A DNA stretch of 64,000 nucleotides from NCBI RefSeq assembly GCF_018139685.1, contig NZ_JAGSPN010000003.1, forward strand, positions 124,001 through 188,000. Direction: 5' to 3'. The translations under genes were made by a program, and so were the position numbers. Shown here piece by piece: positions 17,760-27,481 of this stretch. The notes under the pieces are model-generated. The model was not told the origin of the DNA and did not search any database. It saw nothing but the letters and a program-made list of their open reading frames with translations. Each line of letters begins with the position of its first letter. The stretch's first letter is position 1. This stretch comes from Cognatundibacterium luofuense. Its GTDB lineage: Bacteria; Pseudomonadota; Gammaproteobacteria; Burkholderiales; Burkholderiaceae_D.

Positions 17760-20408
17760 ATGAGTATGGTTTTCAGGTGTATGAGTGGCGTGTCCGGCAG
17801 GTCATCCGGATGGATGGCAATGTGTATGCAAATAATTTCCTGTCTGATGATATACGGGCTCATGCCTGCATTCAGCTATGCCAGTACAGGTGCGTATGAA
17901 GCAGTACTGCCCGAAAATCTGAAAACAGCAAAAGACATGTGCGCGCTGGTGCCGTGCGGAGAAGTATTTCCTGATGCGGCATCGTTCTCAGAGCGCCTAG
18001 GAAATCCCCCATATGTTGAAGCATACAGCGAACAAGGCGGACAAAAAAAACTGATCGGCTATGTGATGTTGTCCACCGATATTACTGACACGCCAGCGTA
18101 TTCCGGTAAGCCTGTCGTTACCCTGATTGGTATGGATATACAGGGAAAATTTGTCGGAATCAAAGTGCTAAAGCATTCCGAGCCAATTTTATTACTGGGT
18201 ATTCCTGAGTCTGCTTTACTGAAATTCAATCAGCAATACATAGGAAGATCCGTTGCCGACAAGATCGAAGTTGGTCCAAGTCGTCCAGCAGAAGGGATAC
18301 TCGGAGTCGATGCAATTTCCGGTGCAACCGTGACAGTGATTGTGCAGAATCAGGTCATGATGGCTGCCGGAACGGCGGTGGCGAAGCAGGTTGGGATTCT
18401 GGCACCTACGGTGAGATTGCAACCGGATTACAAGATAAAAAATAAGAAATATAGCTGGAACGAGCTTGCTAGCCTGGGCAGTATAAAGAAAATTCTGGTG
18501 CATACGGAGCAGGTAGGTCTTCCTAAATCAGATACGCCATTTATTGAAATGTGGTTCGGAGATCTGAATCATCCGGACGTTGGTATCAGTCTGCTGGGGG
18601 AAGATAATTACCAGAATTTGCGTGCGCATCTGAAGGAAGGTGAACATGCGATTTTTATTATACGCAGCAATGGGAATGAATCTTTTAAAGGGTCAGGCTT
18701 TGTGCGCGGTGGTATGTATGACCGGATACGGGTAAAGCAGGGCGCTGATTCTTTTACATTCCGTGATTTAGATTACGTGAACTTATATGGTGTAAAGGCA
18801 CAGGGTGCACCCGCATACAATGAATCCGCGATTTTCATCATTCGTTCTCAGGCGTTTTCACCAGCATATCCATGGACTCTTGCTTTTCTCGGTAATCGGA
18901 TTGATCGTGCAACCGGCACAAAAAGTTTTGCTAATTTTGAGCAAACTTTGTGGCTGGCAGATGAATTGCTTATTGGAGGGCGGCCTCAGGCTGATACGGC
19001 CGATGCTGCATGGATAGGTATCTGGAAAAGTCGTGCACTGTCTATCGCTCTGTTTGTTCTGTTACTGACGTCAGTGACAGTTGCCTATGCCTTCCGTGAA
19101 AAACTGACTCGTCGTTCCACTCTTAAGAATAAATGGCCGGTCAATCTCTTTAAATACAGCGCGTGGGTATTGAGTATTGGTTTTGTGGGCTTCGGTGCAA
19201 TGGCGCAACCTTCCATTACACAGGTGCTGACCTGGTTTCATTCCATTTTGTTCCAGTGGACGTGGTCACTGTTCCTGAGTGATCCGTTTATTTTCGTATT
19301 CTGGATTTTTATTATTCTGACCGTTTTTCTGTACGGACGAGGCTTGTTCTGCGGATGGCTTTGCCCGTTTGGATCACTCTCTGAGGCACTGTATAAGGTG
19401 GCTGGAAAAATCGGTCTGAAGCGTTTTCAGTCGCATGTTCCGCATGCTGTTCATGAAAAATTGAAGTGGCTGAAATACGCGATATTTCTTGGACTGTTAT
19501 CGGTTTCCCTGTTCTCCATGGGGCTTGCCGAAGTATTGGCGGAGGTTGAACCCTTTAAGACCACCTTTCTGGTCGGTATCACACATCGTGCATGGCCTTA
19601 TGGTTTGTTCGTATGCGTATTGCTTGCTGTTTCGTTGTTTATCGAGCGGCCTTATTGTAAGTACATTTGTCCTCTGGGCGCAGCGCTTGCCATTCCCAGC
19701 ACATTTCGCTGGTTTGGTCTGAAACGTAAGCAGGACTGCAACTCCTGTAAGGCCTGTGCAGTTGGCTGCGGTTCACTGGCAATTGATAAGAATGGCCGTA
19801 TTGATCATCGTGAATGCCTGCATTGCCTCGATTGTATGGTTCTGTACACCGAACCACATGCTTGCCCGCCTTTGGCGAAAGAGCGGAAGCAACGCGAGAA
19901 AGCGGGCCTCAGAATGACACCGATCGGAAAAGATGGCTATTTCATTCCGATACAAGAAATCAGGAATGTGCCGAAGGCTGGCCCTGATCCGCGTATGGCA
20001 AGCGAACCTGTTTATCCGGCACACTTAACTCAGTCTCGCGGATGGGTGTGGCTGATGCAGGAGCTGAAGCATCATCTGTGGCCATGGCAACGCACTGCCT
20101 GGCAAAAAAATAAAATCTGGCAATTGACTGGATTCGTTGTTGCCGGTGGCGTGAGTCTGGCATGGATTTTTGCGGCAATGGGAAGGCTGGAGTCAGGGGT
20201 GATCATTGCATTGTGGTTCGGCTGGAGCATGTATGAGCTTGTGCTGCGTATGCTGAGCCAGCGTTATGTCAAAGAAGGTCCCTGGTGGCGCACACAATAC
20301 CGTTACGCCAGCCTGATGGATATGTTCAGTTATGTCTGTTTTAAAAATCTGATTATCGGTGCAGGCTTGTTCTTAATACTCAAATTTTTTGCCGATCTGA
20401 ACGTATGA
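17760..20408 (+). CDS. nosR: NosR, flavin/iron-sulfur electron donor and regulator of N2O reduction
   Basis: An 882-residue polytopic protein. After a signal segment there is a periplasmic FMN-binding domain with the flavinylation motif DAISGAT (D184 to T190), the expected ApbE target. A set of TM helices follows from about residue 425, with the CxxxCP signatures CGWLCPFG and CKYICPLG, then two cytoplasmic [4Fe-4S] ferredoxin motifs (CNSCKACAVGC and CLHCLDCMVLYTEPHACP). NosR feeds electrons to NosZ and is needed for its expression or maturation. The start may be 17760 or the ATG at 17766, which has better spacing from GAGGA. The stop overlaps nosD by 4 nt. Confidence 0.96.
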   Translation: MSMVFRCMSGVSGRSSGWMAMCMQIISCLMIYGLMPAFSYASTGAYEAVLPENLKTAKDMCALVPCGEVFPDAASFSERLGNPPYVEAYSEQGGQKKLIGYVMLSTDITDTPAYSGKPVVTLIGMDIQGKFVGIKVLKHSEPILLLGIPESALLKFNQQYIGRSVADKIEVGPSRPAEGILGVDAISGATVTVIVQNQVMMAAGTAVAKQVGILAPTVRLQPDYKIKNKKYSWNELASLGSIKKILVHTEQVGLPKSDTPFIEMWFGDLNHPDVGISLLGEDNYQNLRAHLKEGEHAIFIIRSNGNESFKGSGFVRGGMYDRIRVKQGADSFTFRDLDYVNLYGVKAQGAPAYNESAIFIIRSQAFSPAYPWTLAFLGNRIDRATGTKSFANFEQTLWLADELLIGGRPQADTADAAWIGIWKSRALSIALFVLLLTSVTVAYAFREKLTRRSTLKNKWPVNLFKYSAWVLSIGFVGFGAMAQPSITQVLTWFHSILFQWTWSLFLSDPFIFVFWIFIILTVFLYGRGLFCGWLCPFGSLSEALYKVAGKIGLKRFQSHVPHAVHEKLKWLKYAIFLGLLSVSLFSMGLAEVLAEVEPFKTTFLVGITHRAWPYGLFVCVLLAVSLFIERPYCKYICPLGAALAIPSTFRWFGLKRKQDCNSCKACAVGCGSLAIDKNGRIDHRECLHCLDCMVLYTEPHACPPLAKERKQREKAGLRMTPIGKDGYFIPIQEIRNVPKAGPDPRMASEPVYPAHLTQSRGWVWLMQELKHHLWPWQRTAWQKNKIWQLTGFVVAGGVSLAWIFAAMGRLESGVIIALWFGWSMYELVLRMLSQRYVKEGPWWRTQYRYASLMDMFSYVCFKNLIIGAGLFLILKFFADLNV

Positions 20409-21688
20409 GAATTTCTCTGAAAAGATGGTATGTGCTACTGCTGTTTGTGTTTTGGGGGAGCACCGCGGCCATTACTCATGCCAAGACAGTATTAGTGAAA
20501 GCAGGAAGCTCATTGCAGGATGCGATTTCCGAGGCGCAGGAAGGAGATGTGCTGGAGATTGAACGTGGTGTTTATGTCGGAAATTTTCTGATTAATAAAC
20601 GACTGACCTTGCGTGGTCTGCGAAGACCCACGCTGAGTGGCGGTATGCGTGGCGATACCATTCGGGTAACAGCGCCCGATGTTGTTCTGGAGGGATTAAT
20701 CGTGCGTGATTCCGGTGACAGCTTAAAAGATCAGAATGCGGGAATTTATATATATCCGGGGGCACACCGTGCTGTTGTCCGGAACAGTGATCTGACATAT
20801 AACCTGTTTGGTTTATGGATAGAGAAGTCAAATGATGTGTTGATCGAAGCTAATATCATTACAGGAAAGCGTGACTACAATTCTTCTCAGCGCGGAAACG
20901 GTGTTCAGTTATATAACACCAATGGCGCGAAAATTATCAATAACCATATTAGTTTTGTGCGCGATGCTTTATATGTTGATGTCTCACATCATGCGCTTTT
21001 TAAAGGGAATAAATTGCATCACAGCCGGTACGGCAGTCATTACATGAATTCCTACTATAACGTGTGGGAAGACAATGACAGTTACTATAACCGCGGCGGA
21101 TTGGCGCTGATGGAGACACGCGATCAGATCGTCAGAAATAACCGCACCTGGGGCAATTCAGATCACGGCATCATGCTGCGTACCATTCAGGATTCTGTGA
21201 TCGAAAATAATATTATTGCGGGCAATAACCGGGGTTTGTTTATTTACGATGTTGGTTATGTCACGCTGAAAAATAATCTTGTGGTTGACAACCGTGTTGG
21301 TGTGCATTTGTCTGCGGGTTCTAATTATAACCAGGTAGAGGGTAACGACTTCGTCGCAAATCGCGAGCAAGTCCGCTATGTCGGCGCAAAAGATGAAATA
21401 TGGGGCGTGCGCACAGGAAATTACTGGAGTAACTATGTCGGCTGGGATCGTAATGGTGATCAGCGCGGCGATTTGGCATACGAGGCAAATGATCTGGTTG
21501 ACAGAATGAACTGGCGCTATCCGAGCTCTCAGTTGCTGGCGGGAAGTCCTGCGGTGCAGGTATTGCGTGGTGTTTCACAGCAATTTCCGGTTTTGCGTGT
21601 TCCCAGTGTTGTGGACCCGCATCCGCGTATGCACCCCGGCAATAACAATATTGGCCTTTGGTTTGGAATGCATTATCCGGGAATGTAG
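20405..21688 (+). CDS. nosD: NosD, periplasmic beta-helix copper-maturation protein
   Basis: A 427-residue protein with an N-terminal signal peptide (cleavage after about residue 27) and a right-handed beta-helix of carbohydrate-binding/sugar hydrolase (CASH) repeats, seen as recurring N-N-x-I/V and V-x-N turns. The C-terminal part has NYWSNYVGWDRNGDQRGD, typical of NosD. NosD works with the NosFY ABC transporter and NosL to deliver copper and sulfur for the CuZ cluster of NosZ. ATG overlaps the nosR stop (ATGA), so the two are coupled, and nosF follows after 4 bp. Confidence 0.95.
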   Translation: MRISLKRWYVLLLFVFWGSTAAITHAKTVLVKAGSSLQDAISEAQEGDVLEIERGVYVGNFLINKRLTLRGLRRPTLSGGMRGDTIRVTAPDVVLEGLIVRDSGDSLKDQNAGIYIYPGAHRAVVRNSDLTYNLFGLWIEKSNDVLIEANIITGKRDYNSSQRGNGVQLYNTNGAKIINNHISFVRDALYVDVSHHALFKGNKLHHSRYGSHYMNSYYNVWEDNDSYYNRGGLALMETRDQIVRNNRTWGNSDHGIMLRTIQDSVIENNIIAGNNRGLFIYDVGYVTLKNNLVVDNRVGVHLSAGSNYNQVEGNDFVANREQVRYVGAKDEIWGVRTGNYWSNYVGWDRNGDQRGDLAYEANDLVDRMNWRYPSSQLLAGSPAVQVLRGVSQQFPVLRVPSVVDPHPRMHPGNNNIGLWFGMHYPGM

Positions 21689-21692
21689 AACG

Positions 21693-22679
21693 ATGAACAT
21701 GGAAACGAAGGAAGTTTGCGCGCTGTTGGCAGATTCAGCGCCCCAGAGTGAAAACGTCAGCGTGATACAAGTGCGCGACGTTAGTAAGCAGTATGGCGAT
21801 CTGAGCGCGGTAAAGAACGTGAATTTATCGGTGCATCCTGGCGAGATATTTGGCCTGATCGGTCACAACGGTGCCGGAAAAAGCACGCTGTTTAAAATGT
21901 TGCTTGGGTTGATTGTTCCCAGTTCAGGGGAGTTACTGATTAATGGTAAATCGGTACAGGGTCGCCATTTCCGGCAGGTACGGCGTCAGATCGGCTATCT
22001 GCCCGAAAATGTGGTTTTATACGATAACTTAAATGGTCTGGAAACCTTGCAGTTCTTTGCAAAACTGAAAGGTATGAACGGGCCGGATAGCCGCAATCAT
22101 TGTCTCGAAAAGCTGACCGAAGTGGGGTTGGAGCACGCGGGCAGCAAGCCAGTCCGCGAGTATTCGAAAGGGATGCGTCAGCGACTCGGTTTCGCTCAGG
22201 CATTGCTCGGGCAGCCCGAAGTACTTTTTCTGGATGAGCCTACCAATGGACTGGATCCGCAGGCGATACGTGACTTCTATACAGTGCTCAACACACTAAA
22301 GCAGCGCGGCGTGACGATCATGATCACCTCACACATTCTGGCTGAGTTACAGGAGCGGGTGGACAGACTGGCGATTATGGCTGCCGGACAAATACAGGCA
22401 ATCGGCAGTATTGATCAGTTACGAAAAAAAGCCCACCTGCCTTTAACTATGCGGGTAGTCATTGCTGCACACAATATCAGCAAGCTGGAAGCTCAGCTCA
22501 GTGTTTTTTCCAATCGCGGCGTCAGTACTCGGATCACTGCCGACGGATTGCAAGTGCATTGCCCGCGTTCATACAAAATGCAGGTGCTGGAAAAAATGAT
22601 GGAAATTCCGGGTCTGGTGCAGGATGTTCATTTGCAGGAAGCGACACTGGAAGAAGTTTTTTTCGGAATATCAGATTAG
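21693..22679 (+). CDS. nosF: NosF, ABC transporter ATPase
   Basis: A 328-residue ABC ATPase. Walker A is GHNGAGKST, the signature is YSKGMRQRL, Walker B is VLFLDEP, and the switch His is in ITSHIL. The start at 21693 lies 4 bp after nosD; the longer frame upstream would run inside nosD. It has an N-terminal extension of about 25 residues compared with many NosF proteins, and a C-terminal domain of about 85 residues. It energises NosY for CuZ assembly. Confidence 0.95.
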   Translation: MNMETKEVCALLADSAPQSENVSVIQVRDVSKQYGDLSAVKNVNLSVHPGEIFGLIGHNGAGKSTLFKMLLGLIVPSSGELLINGKSVQGRHFRQVRRQIGYLPENVVLYDNLNGLETLQFFAKLKGMNGPDSRNHCLEKLTEVGLEHAGSKPVREYSKGMRQRLGFAQALLGQPEVLFLDEPTNGLDPQAIRDFYTVLNTLKQRGVTIMITSHILAELQERVDRLAIMAAGQIQAIGSIDQLRKKAHLPLTMRVVIAAHNISKLEAQLSVFSNRGVSTRITADGLQVHCPRSYKMQVLEKMMEIPGLVQDVHLQEATLEEVFFGISD

Positions 22680-22685
22680 GAAACC

Positions 22686-23504
22686 ATGATGGAATGGATG
22701 CAGGTATTCACGCTGGCCGGTAAAGAATTTCGTGACCGCTTAAGAAATCGCTGGGTACTGGTGGTTGCGCTGGTATTTACCGTATTTTCTCTGGTGATCA
22801 CTTACTTTGGTGGTGCGCAGCAGGGGCAGGTCGGCATGAAGTCCATTGAAATCACGATCACCAGTCTGGTCAGTCTGGTGATCTATCTGATTCCTTTGAT
22901 TTCACTGCTGCTTGGTTTCGACACCATCGTTGGCGAACGAGAAAGAGGCTCACTGGACTTACTGTGTGCTTTGCCGGTGACACGATTTGAAATTCTGCTC
23001 GGCAAATATCTGGGGTTGGCGGCGACACTGACAGTTTCTCTGACACTGGGTTTTTCACTTGTCGCGTTACTGATGCTACAGCAGTTTGGCTGGTCGGGCT
23101 TGAGCGCTTACTTATCATTTATGGGTAGTTCTGCGCTTCTGGGGCTGGCTTTTTTAAGTATGGCAGTTTTGCTTTCTGTGGTGACCAGAGAGCGTACCCG
23201 CGCATCCGGGCTAGCCATCGCCTTGTGGTTTTTCTTCGTTCTTGTTTTTGATTTGTTGCTGCTTGGTGCGCTGGTCACCACGAGCGGGCATTACGGGGCA
23301 GATATCTTTGCTTATCTGCTGTTACTGAATCCGACTGATGTGTTCCGGATTATTAACATTTTTTCGCTGGATGATATCCGTACTACTTATGGCTTCAGCA
23401 GCATTATTCCTCCACTGCTGGCAAAGCCCTGGGTAATGGTTCTGGTGATGCTGCAGTGGATAGTTCTTCCTGTATGGCTGGCACAATGGAGATTTAAATC
23501 GTGA
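22686..23504 (+). CDS. nosY: NosY, ABC transporter permease
   Basis: A 272-residue membrane protein with about six TM helices and the ABC-2 type motif GERERGSLDLLCALPVTRFEILLGKYLG, which is characteristic of NosY. It begins 6 bp after nosF, and its stop overlaps nosL by 4 nt. Together with NosF and NosD it forms the Cu/S delivery transporter for NosZ. Confidence 0.95.
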   Translation: MMEWMQVFTLAGKEFRDRLRNRWVLVVALVFTVFSLVITYFGGAQQGQVGMKSIEITITSLVSLVIYLIPLISLLLGFDTIVGERERGSLDLLCALPVTRFEILLGKYLGLAATLTVSLTLGFSLVALLMLQQFGWSGLSAYLSFMGSSALLGLAFLSMAVLLSVVTRERTRASGLAIALWFFFVLVFDLLLLGALVTTSGHYGADIFAYLLLLNPTDVFRIINIFSLDDIRTTYGFSSIIPPLLAKPWVMVLVMLQWIVLPVWLAQWRFKS

Positions 23505-24043
23505 AATTCAAAAAAAAAGAAGTTTTTGGCTCTTACATCCTTGCGGCATTCGCATTGACCGGAGTTCTGAGTTTAAGTGCTTGTGACGAAGATAAGGCGG
23601 CCAGACAAGCGGCTGCTAAAGAAATTACAGAAAAAGAGATCTGCAGTCTGGACGGTATGACGCTGGCGGATTACCCGGGACCAAAAGCCCAGATTAAGTA
23701 CGAGGGAGAAAAAGAAGTTAGCTTCTTTTGCGACACCATCGAGTTTTTTCATGCGGTTCTCGCGCCGGAACAAGTACGCAAAATCGAAAGCATGTATGTG
23801 CAGGATATGGGCAAAGCTAACTGGGATAATCCGCGTGAATACTGGATGGACCCGTCAAACGGCTATTACGTCGTTGACAGTAAGCGTCAGGGTTCTATGG
23901 GGCCGACCATCGCCAGTTTTTCTCAGGAAGCCGATGCAAAAAAATATATGAGCGAATGGGGTGGAAAATTGTTGCGGTTCAAGGAAATCAATAAAGGTAT
24001 GGTGGATTTAAGCGGCGGCGCATTACACGACGAAAAAATGTAA
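23501..24043 (+). CDS. nosL: NosL, copper chaperone lipoprotein
   Basis: A 180-residue lipoprotein (lipobox LSAC). The NosL Cu(I)-binding segment appears as EKEICSLDGM, with conserved Met in CSLDGM, followed by FFCDTIEFF and a C-terminal PTIASFSQEADAKKYMSEWGG typical of the family. NosL hands copper to NosD for CuZ assembly. It is the last gene of nosRDFYL, overlapping nosY by 4 nt. The C-terminus ends in a short His/Asp/Met tail that might bind metal. Confidence 0.93.
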   Translation: MKFKKKEVFGSYILAAFALTGVLSLSACDEDKAARQAAAKEITEKEICSLDGMTLADYPGPKAQIKYEGEKEVSFFCDTIEFFHAVLAPEQVRKIESMYVQDMGKANWDNPREYWMDPSNGYYVVDSKRQGSMGPTIASFSQEADAKKYMSEWGGKLLRFKEINKGMVDLSGGALHDEKM

Positions 24044-24267
24044 TTTCAGATTATTGCTTGCTGCTCCCCGTCTCTGTTCGTCACTGACAGCAATCGGGCA
24101 CCGTGATCTGCACCGGCAAATAAGTGACACGGAAGGGGCGTGAAATGCCTTGAACGGTACTTTAAATATGGCCCCGAAAGTTACCGCCAGTACCTGATCA
24201 GATGGCAGTAATTTCCGCTGCGGGCAACGGTGTTGTTCTCGGAATTCTGATCCCGCCGGTGTCTGTG

Positions 24268-24350
24268 TTATGCAGAAATCCTCATCATCCGTTTTCTGAG
24301 CCCCGGACTTTCTACCGACGAGCAGCCGGTACCTGTGCCCAGATCCGCAT
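24268..24350 (-). repeat. 83-nt dispersed element, copy 3
   Basis: Minus-strand copy. Boxes read ATGCGGATCTGGGCACAG and ATGAGGATTTCTGCATAA, with core CTCGTCGGTAGAAA. It lies between convergent genes nosL and the DUF1348 gene. The rest of the 24044-24408 interval holds no ORF I trust. Confidence 0.78.
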
Positions 24351-24378
24351 TTCAGGTCAAAAACGGCCTGAAATGCGG
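24345..24378. terminator. 12-bp hairpin between convergent nosL and DUF1348 genes
   Basis: CCGCATTTCAGG and CCTGAAATGCGG form a perfect 12-bp stem with a 10-nt A-rich loop. It overlaps the edge of repeat copy 3. There is no T-run, so termination is possible but unproven. Confidence 0.45.
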
Positions 24379-24408
24379 GTTTGAGGTGCTGATCGTGCAG
24401 GACGCGGC

Positions 24409-24897
24409 TTACAAGCCCAGTGCGCTGAGGCCGGGGTGATCATCCGGGCGGCGGCCTTGTGGCCAGTGGAACAGGCGCTGGTCGGCGCTGATCTTCAGAT
24501 CATTGATACTGGCATAGCGTTTTGCCATCAGACCATTTGCTGCGAATTCCCAGTTTTCATTGCCGTAAGAACGGAACCAGTTGCCCTGATGATCACACCA
24601 TTCATAGGCAAAACGCACGGCGATACGGTTCTGATCGTGCGCCCAGATTTCTTTGATCAGCCGGTATTCCAGCTCTCTTTCCCATTTGGCCGTTAAGAAC
24701 GGAACGATTTGTTCACGCCCTTGAAGAAACTGATCGCGGTTGCGCCAGAGACTGTCTTCGGTGTAAGCCAGCGACACTTTTTCCGGATTGCGTGAATTCC
24801 ACGCATCTTCAGCGATGCGTACTTTTTGGATCGCGGTGTCCAGTGTGTATGGCGGCAGCAGAATGCCGGTGGTAACGGGTGTGGATAGTGACTGCAT
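24409..24897 (-). CDS. DUF1348 / NTF2-like protein
   Basis: A 162-residue protein of the SnoaL/NTF2-like DUF1348 group. Recognisable blocks are [35 protein letters not shown] and the C-terminal [14 protein letters not shown]. The group has no assigned reaction. I chose ATG at 24897 because AAGGAAA lies at the right distance; the longer frame starts with TTG inside that site. It begins 11 bp after the flavin-oxidase-like gene and is the third gene of a unit divergent from a LysR regulator. Confidence 0.9.
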   Translation of the reverse strand: MQSLSTPVTTGILLPPYTLDTAIQKVRIAEDAWNSRNPEKVSLAYTEDSLWRNRDQFLQGREQIVPFLTAKWERELEYRLIKEIWAHDQNRIAVRFAYEWCDHQGNWFRSYGNENWEFAANGLMAKRYASINDLKISADQRLFHWPQGRRPDDHPGLSALGL

Positions 24898-24908
24898 GGT
24901 ATTTCCTT

Positions 24909-25592
24909 TCAAGTGAAGTCGGGCAGGTGGGGGTGGGATAACAGGTCAGTGTCCGGATCGCGATGCAGGCTGGCGGCGGTACTGAGCGCAAGAAGCTGGT
25001 CACGTTCTTGTTTCAGTTGCGCAATTTCCTGCTGCAAAGAATCGATCAGTTCACTGACTTCATGCTCGGTGTAACGTGGGGTAATGTGTTTCGGGCAATT
25101 CCAGTCAAAGGCTTCAACCTCAATCACAAACGCGCGTTCTATGGGTGCGCGATAGCTGGGCACTTCCAGCCGCGCAATCAGTGCCGGATCTTCCGCTTCA
25201 TGCACGATACGGACACGGCCCCACAGCTTTAAGCGGCGGCGATAGCGGTAATCCATCAGGATCAGCGCGATTTTGTTGTTGCTGCGCAGATTGCCAACGC
25301 TGATGTACTGGCGATTGCCGCTGAAGTCTGCGAAAGCAACGGTGTGTGCGTCCAGCACTTGCAGAAAGCCAGCCGCGCCGCCGCGGTGCTGGACATAAGG
25401 CCAGCCGTTTTCATTGACGGTGGCCTGATAAAAGCTGTCACGCTCTTCGATAAACGCTTTTTCGGTCTCACCGAGCTGATCGTGACCGACGCTGCTCATT
25501 TCCAGCGCGAGATTCGATGTACGGCTGCCGTAAGCAGCCTGCGCTGCTTTCACCGATTCCGTAAAGTGCAGTTGAGTAAACGCGCGTGGCAT
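24909..25592 (-). CDS. Pyridoxamine 5'-phosphate oxidase-like flavoprotein
   Basis: A 227-residue protein with the PNPOx-like split-barrel pattern: [34 protein letters not shown] and [21 protein letters not shown]. This group (COG3576 type) binds FMN and is thought to act as a small-molecule oxidase or reductase. A C-terminal extension has a coiled-coil-like [14 protein letters not shown] segment. It is the middle gene of the LysR-adjacent unit. The substrate is unknown. Confidence 0.88.
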   Translation of the reverse strand: MPRAFTQLHFTESVKAAQAAYGSRTSNLALEMSSVGHDQLGETEKAFIEERDSFYQATVNENGWPYVQHRGGAAGFLQVLDAHTVAFADFSGNRQYISVGNLRSNNKIALILMDYRYRRRLKLWGRVRIVHEAEDPALIARLEVPSYRAPIERAFVIEVEAFDWNCPKHITPRYTEHEVSELIDSLQQEIAQLKQERDQLLALSTAASLHRDPDTDLLSHPHLPDFT

Positions 25593-25655
25593 AGCTGGCT
25601 CCTGATGGCAATGATGAAGACCGGCAGGCGAACGATGGCTGCCTGCCGGAGCGCA

Positions 25656-26192
25656 TTAATTCAGACTGACTTTCGGAAAGTCGATATCAACGCGGCTGGC
25701 TTTGCCGATCATGTTGGTCAGCAGGTTTAAGCCAACGTGGATAATGATTTCCACAATGTCGCTGTCACTGAATCCGGCGGCGCGCGCTTCCAGCAGCTCG
25801 GCGGTGGTGATTTCGCCGTGATGTTCCATCAGCGAACGCGCCAGATTCACCGCCACCGCTGCCTGAGCATCCAGGCTGCTGCCGGCACGGTTAGCCTCAA
25901 TCTCTTCGTGACTCAGACCGGCTTTTTTGCCCAGCGCAGTATGGGCAGACAGGCAGTATTCGCAGGAGTTTTTCTGGGCAATCGCCAGTGCAATCCGTTC
26001 ACGGGTGGTCGCTGCCAGACTGCCCTGTTTCGTGATGCCGTACAAACCGAGGAAGGCGCGCAGTGCATCCGGCGAATGGGCGAAGACTTTCAGGAAGTTA
26101 GGAACCACGCCCAGTTCTGCCTGAATCGCCGCGTACAGGGCTTGTTGTTCGGCATTGGCGTGTTCTGCGCTGACTAAGGTAATACGGCTCAT
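25656..26192 (-). CDS. Carboxymuconolactone decarboxylase/AhpD-like protein
   Basis: A 178-residue all-helical protein with the AhpD-type redox motif CEYCLSAH (CxxC followed by His two residues on) and the preceding Glu/Arg-rich helix REIAL-like segment RERIALAIAQ. Such proteins reduce peroxides or act as alkylhydroperoxidase-like enzymes. It is the first gene of the three-gene unit divergent from the LysR gene, 63 bp before the flavoprotein. The unit looks like a small oxidative-stress or xenobiotic-response operon. Confidence 0.9.
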   Translation of the reverse strand: MSRITLVSAEHANAEQQALYAAIQAELGVVPNFLKVFAHSPDALRAFLGLYGITKQGSLAATTRERIALAIAQKNSCEYCLSAHTALGKKAGLSHEEIEANRAGSSLDAQAAVAVNLARSLMEHHGEITTAELLEARAAGFSDSDIVEIIIHVGLNLLTNMIGKASRVDIDFPKVSLN

Positions 26193-26314
26193 GATGCATC
26201 CTTTCGGTGTGGGTTACTCACGGTGTCGTGCTTGCAGCAACGATGGAATGCATTCTGAGTGATAACGTTTGAAATAAGAATCACCGGAAATTGCAATAGA
26301 TTATTGCGATATGC

Positions 26315-26359
26315 GGAATAATTGGGATAATCGGAATAATCGAAATCATCAGAATCACT
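26315..26359 (+). repeat. Degenerate 9-bp tandem repeat before the LysR gene
   Basis: Five successive 9-mers, GGAATAATT, GGGATAATC, GGAATAATC, GAAATCATC and AGAATCACT, run up to the start of the LysR coding region. They may be a decayed slippage array, and they lie where a regulator and promoter would act. Confidence 0.6.
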
Positions 26360-26364
26360 ACCTT

Positions 26365-27273
26365 ATGGATCGCTTTATACAGCTGACGGCCTATGTTGCC
26401 GTTGCCGAGGAAGAAAGTTTCGCCCGTGCTGCGCGGCGGCTGAATATGTCGGCTCCCGCCTTAACCCGTACCATTGCGGCGCTGGAGCAGACGCTGGGCG
26501 TGAAACTGCTGAACCGCACCACGCGCTTTGTGCGTCCCACCGAAGCCGGACTGCGCTATCTGGACGATGCACGTCAGATTCTGGCCAGAATGCAGGAAGC
26601 GGATGACGCGGTAATCGGTATCAATGCCGCGCCGCGCGGGCATCTGACGATGACGGCACCGGTTTTGTTCGGAAAATTATTCGTGATGCCGCAACTGGTC
26701 AGCTATCTGCAAACGTATCCGGACATGCAAGTCTCTGCGCTGTTTCTGGACCGCGTGGTGAATATGCTGGAAGAGGGCGTGGAAGTCGGTGTGCGTATCG
26801 GTGAGCTGGCGGATTCCAGCATGCGCGCGATTCGCGTTGGCAGCATACGGCGCGTGCTGTGCGCTTCGCCGCAGTATCTGGCACAACATGGTACACCGCA
26901 GACACCGGCCGATCTGGCGCAGCATCAGATCATCGCAGCCACCGGTGTCGGCACCAATACAGAATGGCAATTTACAGAAAATACACAGCCGCTGACCATA
27001 CGCGTGAAACCGCGCCTCACCGTCAGTACCAATGATGCGGCGATCTGTGCAGTCATCATGCATGCCGGAATCGCACGCTTATTGTCCTATCAGGTTGCTG
27101 CAGAAATACAGCAGGGCAGCCTGCAAACCGTACTGAGCGATTACGAACCGGCACCGTGGCCGGTGCATGTTGTGCATCGCGAAGGGCGCGGCGGCTCGGC
27201 GCGCGTGCGCAGTCTGGTCGATCATTTGGTGCAAGGCTTACGCCAGCAGACTGCATTGCAGTCAGTTGACTGA
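26365..27273 (+). CDS. LysR family transcriptional regulator
   Basis: A 302-residue regulator. The winged helix-turn-helix is MDRFIQLTAYVAVAEEESFARAARRLNMSAPALTRTIAALEQTLG, followed by NRTTRFVRPTEAG and a substrate-binding domain of the AaeR/PA0477-like LysR group. I start at 26365 because the 18 extra residues of the longer frame are encoded by the tandem repeat. It is divergent from the AhpD-like operon, with about 170 bp between, so that operon is the likely target. The effector is unknown. Confidence 0.92.
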   Translation: MDRFIQLTAYVAVAEEESFARAARRLNMSAPALTRTIAALEQTLGVKLLNRTTRFVRPTEAGLRYLDDARQILARMQEADDAVIGINAAPRGHLTMTAPVLFGKLFVMPQLVSYLQTYPDMQVSALFLDRVVNMLEEGVEVGVRIGELADSSMRAIRVGSIRRVLCASPQYLAQHGTPQTPADLAQHQIIAATGVGTNTEWQFTENTQPLTIRVKPRLTVSTNDAAICAVIMHAGIARLLSYQVAAEIQQGSLQTVLSDYEPAPWPVHVVHREGRGGSARVRSLVDHLVQGLRQQTALQSVD

Positions 27274-27343
27274 TTTTGAGCTGTCGGAAAGCCTGTATGT
27301 ACCGCGATTGTGACCCATCAAACCGCCGCAACTGAGCACTTGT

Positions 27344-27426
27344 TTGTGCAGAGATCGTCATACGTCATTTCCGGACGCCCGGAGTTTCTGCCGACGACCG
27401 CCAGATGCCTGTGCTGAACACCGCAT
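27344..27426 (-). repeat. 83-nt dispersed element, copy 4
   Basis: Minus-strand copy with boxes ATGCGGTGTTCAGCACAG and ATGACGATCTCTGCACAA and core GGTCGTCGGCAGAAA. It sits between the convergent LysR and SH3-like genes. Confidence 0.82.
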
Positions 27427-27481
27427 TCAGGCCGATTTCAGGCTCAGAAACTGCCCGGGATCTTCCTCACCGCCTGCCGGA

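Noticed and set aside
24202-24384. A 60-residue frame between nosL and the DUF1348 gene
   Set aside because: It crosses repeat copy 3 and a hairpin, has no ribosome site and no family match.
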